This document shows, in pieces, positions 17,004-25,689 of a DNA stretch of 64,000 nt; positions within the stretch are counted from its first letter, which is position 1; each line of letters starts with the position of its first letter. Both the position numbers and the translations under genes were made by a program. The notes beneath the pieces are model-generated. The model searched no databases. It was not told the origin of the DNA and worked only from the letters and a program-made list of their open reading frames with translations. The stretch is from G016234445 sp964438865. Its GTDB lineage: Bacteria; Chloroflexota; Dehalococcoidia; Tepidiformales; Tepidiformaceae. Location of the stretch: contig CAYTMI010000004.1 of assembly GCA_964438865.1 (NCBI GenBank), positions 186,001-250,000 of the forward strand. The letters run 5' to 3'.

Positions 17004-18863
17004 TCAGGCCCGCTGACTCGCCCAGGGCTCTTCGTGGCGGTGGATGCTCAGCCCCAACTCCAGCTCCTCGATCGCCGTCTCCGCAAGGTCCTGTGCGTCC
17101 GCCTGCGGGCGCTCTCCCCGGAACGCCTCGACGGCCACCTCGGCGACGCGGTTCGCCCCTAGCGTCCGTTCCGCCGCGGAGATCTCGTCCGTCACGGCAG
17201 CCTGGTGGAGGATCCTCCGTTCGCGGAGGATGTCCTTCACCTTGGCCTCGACCGCGCGGCGCGCCTCGTCCTCCGTGAGGGGGGGCAGACGGAGGTTCTC
17301 CAGCCGCTGCAGGTGGCCGGAGACGGTATCGGCCGGCGCTTCCGCGGCATCCGCGGGGCCGCTGGACCATCGCAGAAACGCCTCGCGGTCGAGGGCGTCG
17401 GTGAAGAGGTCGGCCGGAAAGTGGCGGACTTCGTGCCGGAGTTCCGGGTGGCGGATGAGCAGGGCCAGGAGGATCTGTTCCGGGGCTGGCGGCCCGCCGC
17501 GGTTCCCCGGGTCGCGCGGCGCCCGCCGGGGCCGCGCGACTTCCGCAATCCAGTCGTGGACGGCCTGTTCGGGAACACCGAGGTGACGGGCTACCCGTTC
17601 TTCGTAGCGGGCGCGGTCCACCGGGCTCTGGACAGCCACCAGCACAGGCAGCAGGCGCCCAAGCACGAGCTTTCGCGCCTCCACCGACGAGGACGGGCGT
17701 TCGTTGCCCATGAGCCGCTTGAGGAGGAACTCGGGATAGGGCACGGCGCCGTCGATCGCCGCGGCCCACCCTGCGGGGTTTTCCCGGGCAACTTCGTCCG
17801 GGTCCTTCCCCGGGGCGAGCGGCGCCACCTGCAGTTCGACGTCGAAGTCGGACACGAGGCGGTCGGCGGAGCGGGCGGAGCGGGCCATGTTCTCCGGGGA
17901 GTCGAGCCCCAGGAAGAGACCGCCGGCGCGTTCGGCGGCCGCGAACCCGGCAGCGTCCGGGTCCATTGCCAGGACCACGCGCCGGGCGTGACGCTTCAGG
18001 AGCGCGACGTGGTGTTCGGTGAGGGAGGTGCCCATGGTCGCGACGACGTTGCGAAACCCGGCCTGCCACGGACCGATAACGTCCATGTAGCCTTCGACGA
18101 CCACCGCCGTCCCGGTTTCCCGGATCGCAGCGGCGGCGAGGGTCAGGCCGAAGAGGGTGCGGCCCTTGTCGAACAGCTCCGTCTGGGGCGAGTTGAGGTA
18201 CTTTGGTTCTTCGCCGTGGATGCCGCGGCCGCCCATCGCCACATACAGCCCGTGCTCGTCGGCGATAGGGATGATGACCCGGCCCCGGAAGCGGTCGTAG
18301 GGCGCGCCGCCGCCGTCCGCGGCCACCAGCAGCCCGGCGGCGACGATGTCGTGCTCGTCGTAGCCGCGGTTCACCAGGTGGTCGCGGAGTTCGCGCCAGT
18401 CGTCCGGGGCCCAGCCGATGCGGAACGCTTCGATCGCCTCCGCGGTGATGCCGCGCTTTTCAGTGAGGTACTCCCGGGCGGCGGCCCCGCCCGGTGCCTT
18501 GAGTTGCTGCTGGTAGAAGTCCACCGCCGCTGAGACGATCGCCGCCAGTTTCTCGGTGCGGCCGCGTCGCTTGGAATCCTCCGCTGAGAGCTGGACCCCG
18601 GCTTCGGCAGCCAGTTCTTTCAGGGCGCCGCGAAAGTCGAGGTTCTCGCGCTTCTGGACGAACGAGAAGAGGTCGCCGCCTTCGCCGCAGGTGCCGAAGC
18701 AGCGCCACGTCCCGCGGTCGGGGAAGACATAGAACGAGGGCGTCTTTTCCTGGTGGAAGGGGCAGAGTCCCTTGAAGTAGCGGCCGCTGCGCTGGAGCAC
18801 GACGGAGCGGCCGATGTACTCGGCCAGGTCGAGCTTCCGCTTAATCTCGTCGACGGTGTCCAC
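17004..18863 (-). CDS. dnaG: DNA primase
   Basis: The 619-residue product makes RNA primers at the replication fork. The N-terminal zinc domain has Cys34, His37, Cys55 and Cys59 (CPFHQEKTPSF, then WRCFGTCGEGGD), with three residues between the last two cysteines. The catalytic core and TOPRIM domain follow: VVVEGYMDVIGPWQAG and LAMDPDAAG hold the metal-binding acids. A DnaB-interaction region forms the C-terminus. Length is usual. The GTG start at 18863 has TAGAAT 6 nt upstream and no ribosome site, so it appears leaderless. Confidence 0.96.
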   Translation of the reverse strand: MDTVDEIKRKLDLAEYIGRSVVLQRSGRYFKGLCPFHQEKTPSFYVFPDRGTWRCFGTCGEGGDLFSFVQKRENLDFRGALKELAAEAGVQLSAEDSKRRGRTEKLAAIVSAAVDFYQQQLKAPGGAAAREYLTEKRGITAEAIEAFRIGWAPDDWRELRDHLVNRGYDEHDIVAAGLLVAADGGGAPYDRFRGRVIIPIADEHGLYVAMGGRGIHGEEPKYLNSPQTELFDKGRTLFGLTLAAAAIRETGTAVVVEGYMDVIGPWQAGFRNVVATMGTSLTEHHVALLKRHARRVVLAMDPDAAGFAAAERAGGLFLGLDSPENMARSARSADRLVSDFDVELQVAPLAPGKDPDEVARENPAGWAAAIDGAVPYPEFLLKRLMGNERPSSSVEARKLVLGRLLPVLVAVQSPVDRARYEERVARHLGVPEQAVHDWIAEVARPRRAPRDPGNRGGPPAPEQILLALLIRHPELRHEVRHFPADLFTDALDREAFLRWSSGPADAAEAPADTVSGHLQRLENLRLPPLTEDEARRAVEAKVKDILRERRILHQAAVTDEISAAERTLGANRVAEVAVEAFRGERPQADAQDLAETAIEELELGLSIHRHEEPWASQRA

Positions 18864-18951
18864 AGGCCGATTCTATGCGGTCAGGCGTCAAGAGCTGACG
18901 CCCGGCTGTCACCGGGACCCGAACCTGTACATCGGCGGTGCGTTACGTCCG

Positions 18952-20487
18952 CTACGGGAGGTCGATCGTCGCGCTGGCAGCGGGCTGCCCGTTGATGAAC
19001 ACGTCGACCCGGGCGCTTCCGCTCCCCGGCGGCCTCGCCACGTCGAACGGCAGTGCGGTCTGATCTTTCGCGAGGGCAATGTTCTTGCTCGACTCGGCCG
19101 CGCTGCCGCCCAGAGTGACTTTCACCGTCACGTTCGAGGCCGGCATGGCGCCGCCGGTATTCTTGATTACCACGCTCACGAGGTTCGCCGAGGGCGTCGT
19201 CGACACGATGACGAGGTTCGGCGCCTCGACAGGCGGCGAGAGGCCGATGCTGGCGTCGTTGTTGTCTTCCTTCGCTTCCTTGACCGCGTTCTCGGGATCG
19301 ACCCGGATGACCGCGGTCTTCTGGATGGTGACCGGGGGATCGAGGTCGAAGTCCACCGTCGCGCTGCTGTTCGCGACGAGGTTCACCGCGAACGCCCGCT
19401 TGAGTGTGCCGGCGGCGACGCCGTCAACCCAGACGGCGAGGGATCCGCTGTAGTTGTTGAGGCTAAGGTTCGCGACCGTCACCCGGAGCTTCGTGCCGCC
19501 GTCGATGAGCACGGCGCCGGTCGGGGCGAAGTCCGGAGCGTTGGCGCCGACCGTGGCGGACGGCGAAACGGAAGGTGTCGCTGAAGGCTGCGGGGTGTTG
19601 GTCGAGGGCGCCGGCGTCGGCGTCACGTCCTTCACCGGCAGGAATTCGAGGGAGTCCTCCGCCTCGATCGCCGCGCGCTTCACCCAACCGCCGTTCTGGA
19701 ACTCGATGTACAGCCAGTCGGTGTTGCGGCTCCGGGCAAGGATGCGCACCTCCTGCCCGTCGTTGAGGCGGCCGATGCTTTCGAATTGCTCGCCGGGGCC
19801 CAGTCGCACGTTCGTCGTCGTGATCGCCTTGCCCTTGATCACCGCCGGCTTGTCGCCGATGGGCTCGATCACCCGCAGACTCACCTTCGTGGAGTCGGCG
19901 GTGGCGCCGGAGGCCGAGGTCACCCGGACGAACATCTTGTGCGTCCCGGAGCGGTCGAACTGCCACTTGAGGGTCGCGCGATAGACCGTCCCGTCTGCCG
20001 GGCCGGGCTGGCCCTGGGCGACCGGCTGGTCGTCGATGAACAGCTCGAAGCGCGTGATCGCTTCGTTCGAACTGGCCACTGCAATAACGTCCAATTGCTT
20101 GCCGGTGGGGACGACTTCGTTGTTCAGGGGCTGGTCGATCTGGACGTTGAAGGCCGCGTTCACCTTCGGATCGCCGTCGTCGCCGCCGCTGTTCACCAGG
20201 GAGAAGAGAAGGGCAACGAAGGCCACGCCCAGCAGCACCGCCAGGCCGATGAAGACGTAGAACATGGGCTGGCGGGCGGGGACGTCGTAGTCGCCGTAGT
20301 AGCTGCCCTCCTCGTCGTAGCCGTACTCGTCGTCCCAGTCGTCCTCCTCCGCCACCTCATCGTCATAACCATCGTCCTGGGCGCCGATGTAGGGCTGGGC
20401 CATGGGGCGGGCGGGCGGAGGCGGCGGGAAGGATGCCGTGCCGATGATCGGCTCGTCGGGTGGGTACGGGGGGTTCTGATTCGTCAT
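18952..20487 (-). CDS. Membrane-anchored SH3/CARDB-domain protein
   Basis: The 511-residue product has a Pro-rich, highly acidic cytoplasmic N-terminus (1-74), one TM helix at about 75-97, then extracellular modules. These are an Ig-like segment (about 108-205), an SH3-type domain (TTTNVRLGPGEQFESIGRLN), a Thr/Pro/Ser linker (VTPTPAPSTNTPQPSATPSV) and two CARDB/Ig-like repeats (one near NAVKEAKEDNND). It probably binds cell-wall or surface ligands; the exact role is unknown. The ATG at 20487 was chosen over upstream in-frame codons because a promoter with TTGCCG and GATAAT starts transcription between them. Confidence 0.8.
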   Translation of the reverse strand: MTNQNPPYPPDEPIIGTASFPPPPPARPMAQPYIGAQDDGYDDEVAEEDDWDDEYGYDEEGSYYGDYDVPARQPMFYVFIGLAVLLGVAFVALLFSLVNSGGDDGDPKVNAAFNVQIDQPLNNEVVPTGKQLDVIAVASSNEAITRFELFIDDQPVAQGQPGPADGTVYRATLKWQFDRSGTHKMFVRVTSASGATADSTKVSLRVIEPIGDKPAVIKGKAITTTNVRLGPGEQFESIGRLNDGQEVRILARSRNTDWLYIEFQNGGWVKRAAIEAEDSLEFLPVKDVTPTPAPSTNTPQPSATPSVSPSATVGANAPDFAPTGAVLIDGGTKLRVTVANLSLNNYSGSLAVWVDGVAAGTLKRAFAVNLVANSSATVDFDLDPPVTIQKTAVIRVDPENAVKEAKEDNNDASIGLSPPVEAPNLVIVSTTPSANLVSVVIKNTGGAMPASNVTVKVTLGGSAAESSKNIALAKDQTALPFDVARPPGSGSARVDVFINGQPAASATIDLP

Positions 20488-20515
20488 GAGGCTATAAGAG
20501 GTGCCACCGTCTTCG

Positions 20516-20544
20516 ATTATCCGGGCGGGCGGGTGTAGCGGCAA
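20516..20544 (-). promoter_or_regulatory. Promoter of the SH3/CARDB gene
   Basis: TTGCCG (20544 to 20539), a 17-nt spacer and GATAAT (20521 to 20516) give a sigma-70-like promoter. The start site would lie about 20-25 nt before the ATG at 20487. Confidence 0.5.
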
Positions 20545-20587
20545 CGCAAGCGGGCATCCGGAGATTCAGCCGCGTTTACGGCCGTGG

Positions 20588-21646
20588 TTACGGGACGAAG
20601 CCGGCGGCGTCCGGACAACCCAGCTCCCGCGCCAGGCGGATCGCATAGCGGTCCGTCATCCCGCTGACGAAATCGGCGGCGCGGCGCTCCACCGGGTCCT
20701 CGGGCAGGGAGAAGTCGGGAGAGATGCCGGCCGGGTGGGCGACGAAATGCCGAAAGAGGAAGATAGTGATCTGCTTGCCCCGTTCGGCGTCCCGGCGCGT
20801 GACTTCGTAGAAGTAGACGCGCTTGAACATGAACTCCCGGAGTTCGTTCGCGACTGCCCTCACCCGGGGGCTGAATTCGATGACGGGCTGGCCATGGCCG
20901 TGAACCTCGCCGGTTGCTGCCCAACTTGCCTCGACGATGTCGGAGATAAGCGTGTTCAGCCGCTGCGAGTGCGCGGTTCCGAGTTCACGGCGGGCAGCAT
21001 CCGGCAGGTCTTCTTCGCGGAGGAGGCCGGCGCGGATCGCGTCGAGGATGTCGTGATTCACATAAGCGATGGCGTCCGCGGTCTTCACGACCTGCCCTTC
21101 GAGCGTCCGCGGCACGCCCCATCCCTCGGCGAAGATGTCCTCCCGGGCCTTGCTCGATTTCTCGATGGCGTCGAGCACGTCGAAGGTGAGGTTCAGTCCC
21201 TGGCCGCTGTTCTCCAGGCGGTCGAGCACGCGCACCGACTGGTAGTTGTGGCGGAATCCGTCCGGGAGGCACTCGGCAAGCGCTTCTTCGCCGGCGTGTC
21301 CGAAGGGCCCGTGGCCGATGTCGTGGCCCAAGGCCGCGGCCTCGGCCAGGTCTTCGTTGAGGTTGAGCGCCCGCGTAATGGTGCGAGCCACCTGCGCCAC
21401 CTCCAGCGTGTGCGTGAGCCGGGTGACGTAGTGGTCCTGCAGGGGCGCGATGAAGACCTGGGTCTTGTGTTTCAGCCGCCGGAAGGCCTTGGTGTGGAGG
21501 ATGCGGTCGCGGTCGCGCTGGAAGGCGGTCCGCAGCGGCGAAGGTTCCTCCGGGGAGTGACGAAGCGCCCCGGAGGAACGCGCGGCGAAGGGGCTGAGCC
21601 GCTCCTCATTGGCTTCCAGGCGGCGGCGGACGGCGTGCAGGTCCAT
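20588..21646 (-). CDS. dgt: dGTP triphosphohydrolase-like HD protein
   Basis: The 352-residue product is of the short dGTPase-like type. The HD metal site is visible as HTLEVAQVAR and GHDIGHGPFGH, with ADAIAYVNHDILDA supplying the later Asp. These enzymes hydrolyse dNTPs to nucleoside and tripolyphosphate and balance nucleotide pools. The ATG at 21646 matches the family start (RRRLEANEERLSPFAARS); the open frame continues 66 codons upstream but crosses TACAAT, which lies 9 nt before the ATG and probably is its -10. Substrate preference among dNTPs is uncertain. Confidence 0.9.
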   Translation of the reverse strand: MDLHAVRRRLEANEERLSPFAARSSGALRHSPEEPSPLRTAFQRDRDRILHTKAFRRLKHKTQVFIAPLQDHYVTRLTHTLEVAQVARTITRALNLNEDLAEAAALGHDIGHGPFGHAGEEALAECLPDGFRHNYQSVRVLDRLENSGQGLNLTFDVLDAIEKSSKAREDIFAEGWGVPRTLEGQVVKTADAIAYVNHDILDAIRAGLLREEDLPDAARRELGTAHSQRLNTLISDIVEASWAATGEVHGHGQPVIEFSPRVRAVANELREFMFKRVYFYEVTRRDAERGKQITIFLFRHFVAHPAGISPDFSLPEDPVERRAADFVSGMTDRYAIRLARELGCPDAAGFVP

Positions 21647-21681
21647 ACGCCCGGCATTGTAGGCCGCCCGTGTCTGTCTGC

Positions 21682-23265
21682 CTACGAGTACGGCTCCGCC
21701 TCCTCCACCGACGCACCATGAGGTACAACCGTTTGCATGTCGGCCTTCACGGTGCCAAAACGACCGTAAAACATTGGGTGTATAGCTACCCGATCGTGCT
21801 TTCCCACACTTAGGAAGCCGAAATGGTTGTACTGAAAGGTACAAGAAAGCACCTTTGTGTCCTCAGCAGCATCATCGTCCACAATTCCGACGATGCCGGT
21901 TTCGATAACCATGCGCTTAAACAACTCACTGTCCCACGGAGAACCCACTGGCCATACCTTCTTGGTTTTGTTGAACAACTTGTTAAGATCAGATGCTGGC
22001 ATGATATGCTTCTCTTTTGTGAACGCTTCGTACATGACTTTAACGATGCCAGGATACACTTCGGAATAAACAGAAATCACGTCATCAGAAATCGTCTCAC
22101 TCAAAGCGCGACGTACTCCGTCGATGACGTCCAAAGAGGTTATAGAAGACGGCCAATGGCCGCGTTGATAGGATACGAGGGCCACGGTATTTAGTAGCGT
22201 GATAACGTGTCGAGGTTGAAGTTGGGTGTGACGAGCTACATACGTAAAAAGAGACTGAGTGTATCCCGAAGTATCGGTCCAGGTGATGTTAAAGTATCGG
22301 TCCCAGATATTGCGCTTGACGTTGGTATAGTGATCCCATTCGATTTGAGTGCCACTGTGTCCGTCTGAGAACGTTCGCCATTGCTCTCCGGCATACAGTC
22401 TCTTTGCTGCCATCCTCAGGAGATCATGAGCGGACCACTGTAGGAAGAGAGGATTTTCGATTACCTTAGCGGCATCGATCAGACCGGAGGTTCGCATGAT
22501 CGGGGAAAGTTCCGATGGTAGAAAGCATTTGACGTGCAGATTATGGTGAATATTACCGTGCGAAAACCTGTGTACTGCTCCAAGCAAGGCTGCCAAAGCT
22601 ATTTGATGACCGCGTTCAGATATCTCATAAGAATCCAGTGAATCAATAATGATCGCAGCTCGCCGACTCTGGTTCAGATAGCTGAGAACGATCTGACGAG
22701 CCTGAATGAAGGTCCTGGAAGTTAGTATTTCGCCGATATCAACCGCTAATCCTAGCAACCTCTCTCCGGTCGGCAATTCTTGTATAAAATGCTCAAATAA
22801 GCGCTTTGCTATTTGTGCCAGAGTAGATGGGTGCTCTATGCCTTCTGATTCCAGAAATAATTTGAGTGTCCGTTGTTCATTCGCTGGCAGATGTTTGAGA
22901 TCGTAGAGTCGCTCCATTAAACTTAGCCAGAACGCGCGCTCCCAAAGTAGCGTCAGGGCGTTGACTGAAAGTGCGTCTTTGGCCGGACTTATTGCCAATT
23001 CCGCAATTAAGTCACGGAAGGTAGCAACCTGATCTAGTTTCGCTATAATCGCGAACCGTTCCGCAGGGATTGGGTGTTCGAGGTAGTGGGCCAGCGCCGT
23101 CTTGCCCGAGCCGCGGCGGCCCAGTATGACGGACACGCTTGAGTCGAACGCCTGATTTACGAAGGCGAGGTCTGCAAGATACCGGTCGGAGAGGTATCTC
23201 CCCTCCACATCGGCGTCGTTAGGGCCGAAGGGCATTCCAAGAGGCGGCTGTCGGCGGTTTGGCAC
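21682..23265 (-). CDS. P-loop ATPase of uncertain role, foreign base composition
   Basis: The 527-residue product has Walker A GRRGSGKT (49-56), Walker B IIIDSLD (about 205-211), a sensor-like KCFLPSEL and a LQWSAHDLLRMAAKRL helix. These are features of Orc/STAND-like or Sll1717-type P-loop ATPases, some of which are linked to defence. The C-terminal half has no domain I recognise. The gene starts with AGGAGGTGA 13 nt after ppsA. About the first 65 codons are GC-rich like the neighbours; the remaining 460 are distinctly AT-richer with different codon choice. It was probably acquired. Function is unproven. Confidence 0.75.
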   Translation of the reverse strand: MPNRRQPPLGMPFGPNDADVEGRYLSDRYLADLAFVNQAFDSSVSVILGRRGSGKTALAHYLEHPIPAERFAIIAKLDQVATFRDLIAELAISPAKDALSVNALTLLWERAFWLSLMERLYDLKHLPANEQRTLKLFLESEGIEHPSTLAQIAKRLFEHFIQELPTGERLLGLAVDIGEILTSRTFIQARQIVLSYLNQSRRAAIIIDSLDSYEISERGHQIALAALLGAVHRFSHGNIHHNLHVKCFLPSELSPIMRTSGLIDAAKVIENPLFLQWSAHDLLRMAAKRLYAGEQWRTFSDGHSGTQIEWDHYTNVKRNIWDRYFNITWTDTSGYTQSLFTYVARHTQLQPRHVITLLNTVALVSYQRGHWPSSITSLDVIDGVRRALSETISDDVISVYSEVYPGIVKVMYEAFTKEKHIMPASDLNKLFNKTKKVWPVGSPWDSELFKRMVIETGIVGIVDDDAAEDTKVLSCTFQYNHFGFLSVGKHDRVAIHPMFYGRFGTVKADMQTVVPHGASVEEAEPYS

Positions 23266-23278
23266 GGGTCACCTCCTG

Positions 23279-25561
23279 CTACTTCGGCGCGCGGCCGAGC
23301 TTCGCCTCTGCGTTGGCGATGATCTCGCGGGTGTGGTCGATCATGTCCGGGCTGACGCTGACGCTGGTGATCCCCCATTCGACGAGCTTCTCCGTCATCT
23401 CCGGGTAAACGCTCGGCGCCTGCCCGCAAATGCCCACAGTGATGCCCCGCCGACGTGCGACTGCGACGGCTGTCTGGATCGCCGACATCACCGCCTCGTC
23501 GCGTTCGTCGAACGCGTCCGCGAGCAGCTCGCTGTCGCGGTCGATGCCGAGCACAAGCTGCGTCAGGTCGTTCGAGCCGATCGAGACGCCATCGATCCCG
23601 ACGTCGATGAACTTGTCGAGGATGATCACGTTGGAGGGCACCTCGACCATCATCCAGAGCTTGAAGTCTTCACCGCGGACCAGGCCCTCATCGGCGAGGA
23701 GTTGCTTCACGCCGCGCAACTCCGCAGGGGTGCGCACGAAAGGCACCATCACGTAGAGGTTGGTGTAGTCGCGGCGCACAAGTTTGATCGCGTCAACTTC
23801 GAGATTGAACACGTCCGGCTCCTTGATATAGCGGCTCGCCCCTCGGAAGCCTATCATCGGATTCTCTTCGTAGGCCTCGAACTTGTCCCCGCCTTGCAGG
23901 TTGCTGTACTCGTTTGTCTTGAAGTCAGTCAAGCGGTAGACAACGGGCCGAGGCGCGAACGCATGGCAGAATTGGCTGATACCGGCTGCGAGCAGCTTCG
24001 TATACTCCGGCCCGCGCCCTTCCTGGATGAACATCCGCGGATGAACCCCGATCTGCGCGACGATGAACTCGGCGCGGAGGAGCCCGACTCCATCGACGTG
24101 GCGCTGAGCGACCTTCTCTGCCAGTTCGGGTTCGGCAAGGTTCACGTACAGCTTTGTCGTCGTCTCCAGCTTGACAGCGTTCGCGTACCGCTGCTTCTGG
24201 CGCTCGGCCCAGGCGAGGCGAGCTTCGGCGCGGCCTTCGTAGACGTGCCCCTTCGAGCCGTCAACCGTGACTTCGCTGTCGACCGGGAGCGACTTCGTCG
24301 CGGCGCCGACGCCGACGACGCAGGGAATGCCAAGTTCGCGGCTAACGATGGCTGCGTGACAGGTGCGGCCGCCGCGTTCCGTGACGATAGCGGATGCGCG
24401 CTTCATTGCCGGGACGAAGTCGGGGGTCGTCATTTCGGCCACGAGCACGTCGCCCTGCTTGACGATGGCGATGTCGTGCGGGTCGTGGACGATGCGGACG
24501 GGCCCGTGGCCAACGCCGGGGCTGGCCGGCTGGCCGCTCAGGAGGATCGGCGCCGTCTCATCTTCGCCCTCGTCGTCGTGCTGGACACGCATGGTCGTGA
24601 CCGGACGGGCCTGGGTGAGATAGAACTTGCCGCCCTCGTAGGCCCATTCGATGTCCTGGTGGTGGCCGTAATGTTCCTCCACCGAGCGGCCGATGCGGGC
24701 GAGTTCGCGGATCTCGTCGTCGCTCAGCTTCATCCGGTCGACCAAGTCTGCGGGCACCGGCATCCACTCGTTGGCGCCTTCGTGGCCGCCGTCGGACGTC
24801 GCAGACTGGGCGATCATCCGCTCCTGGGGCACGTGGGTCTTTTCGAGGATCCGGAGCGATTCCTTGTTGACCATGTAGAGGTCGGGGGAGAGTTCGCCGG
24901 AGACGATGCCTTCGCCGAGGCCGTAGACCGCCTCGATGGTGATCTTGGTCGGGTCGGAAGTGACGGGTTCGACGGTGAACATAACGCCGGACTTCTCGGA
25001 CTGGACCATCCGCTGGACCGGCACCGCCAGCCCAACCTTGAGGTGGTCGTAGCCGGCTTCGACGCGGTAGAAGATGGCGCGGCCTTCAAAGAGCGACGCC
25101 CAGCAGGCCTGGACGGCGAGGACGACGTTGTCACCGCCAACGACGTTGAGGAAGGTGCTCTGCTGGCCGGCAAAACTCGCCTCCGGCAGGTCCTCGGCCG
25201 TGGCCGAACTCCGGACGGCGACGGCGCCGCCCCCGAGCTTCTCGTAGGCTTCCTTGATCTCGGCAGCGATGTGCGCCGGCATCGGCGCCCCGATGATGCG
25301 CTCGCGGATGCGGGCAGCGCGTTCGCTCAACGACCGGGAATCGTGGACGTCGAGGTTGAAGAGTTCCTTCTTGATGATGGGCTCGAGCGCGTTCTGGCGG
25401 ATGAAGTGGAAGTAGGTGTCCGCCGTGACGACGAATCCCGGAGGCACCGGGATTTTGGCGCGGGTGAGTTCGCCAAGATTGGCTCCCTTCCCGCCGACAA
25501 GCCCCAGATCGTCGCGGCCGACTTCGGAGAACCAGACGACCGACCGGGTCATGCTTACCAC
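23279..25561 (-). CDS. ppsA: Phosphoenolpyruvate synthase
   Basis: The 760-residue product converts pyruvate, ATP and water to PEP, AMP and phosphate for gluconeogenesis. The N-terminal ATP-grasp-like domain (VGGKGANLGEL, AVRSSATAEDLPEASFAGQ) is followed by the phosphohistidine domain with His402 in GGRTCHAAIVSRELGIPC, and the C-terminal PEP/pyruvate TIM barrel with catalytic Cys near 712 (VGICGQAPS). FIGSNDLTQ-like IGSNDLTQLVLGIDRD is the class signature. The GTG at 25561 is placed by GGAGGT 10 nt upstream; ATG 25552 is an alternative. Length is slightly below E. coli PpsA (792). Confidence 0.95.
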   Translation of the reverse strand: MVSMTRSVVWFSEVGRDDLGLVGGKGANLGELTRAKIPVPPGFVVTADTYFHFIRQNALEPIIKKELFNLDVHDSRSLSERAARIRERIIGAPMPAHIAAEIKEAYEKLGGGAVAVRSSATAEDLPEASFAGQQSTFLNVVGGDNVVLAVQACWASLFEGRAIFYRVEAGYDHLKVGLAVPVQRMVQSEKSGVMFTVEPVTSDPTKITIEAVYGLGEGIVSGELSPDLYMVNKESLRILEKTHVPQERMIAQSATSDGGHEGANEWMPVPADLVDRMKLSDDEIRELARIGRSVEEHYGHHQDIEWAYEGGKFYLTQARPVTTMRVQHDDEGEDETAPILLSGQPASPGVGHGPVRIVHDPHDIAIVKQGDVLVAEMTTPDFVPAMKRASAIVTERGGRTCHAAIVSRELGIPCVVGVGAATKSLPVDSEVTVDGSKGHVYEGRAEARLAWAERQKQRYANAVKLETTTKLYVNLAEPELAEKVAQRHVDGVGLLRAEFIVAQIGVHPRMFIQEGRGPEYTKLLAAGISQFCHAFAPRPVVYRLTDFKTNEYSNLQGGDKFEAYEENPMIGFRGASRYIKEPDVFNLEVDAIKLVRRDYTNLYVMVPFVRTPAELRGVKQLLADEGLVRGEDFKLWMMVEVPSNVIILDKFIDVGIDGVSIGSNDLTQLVLGIDRDSELLADAFDERDEAVMSAIQTAVAVARRRGITVGICGQAPSVYPEMTEKLVEWGITSVSVSPDMIDHTREIIANAEAKLGRAPK

Positions 25562-25616
25562 TTGTGGCTATACCTCCGGGTGTCTTTCATAGTGCGCGCC
25601 GATACCTCGATGGGTC

Positions 25617-25622
25617 ATTATA
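25617..25622 (-). promoter_or_regulatory. -10 box upstream of ppsA
   Basis: The minus strand has a perfect TATAAT. The -35 position 17 nt upstream reads TGTGGG, a poor match, so the promoter may depend on an activator. Transcription from here would give a leader of about 50 nt with GGAGGT. Confidence 0.5.
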
Positions 25623-25689
25623 CTCGCCCGCCGCGGCAGCCCACACGCCGGATGATTGGAAATTCCGCTTCTTGGCATATGGCGGGCAC

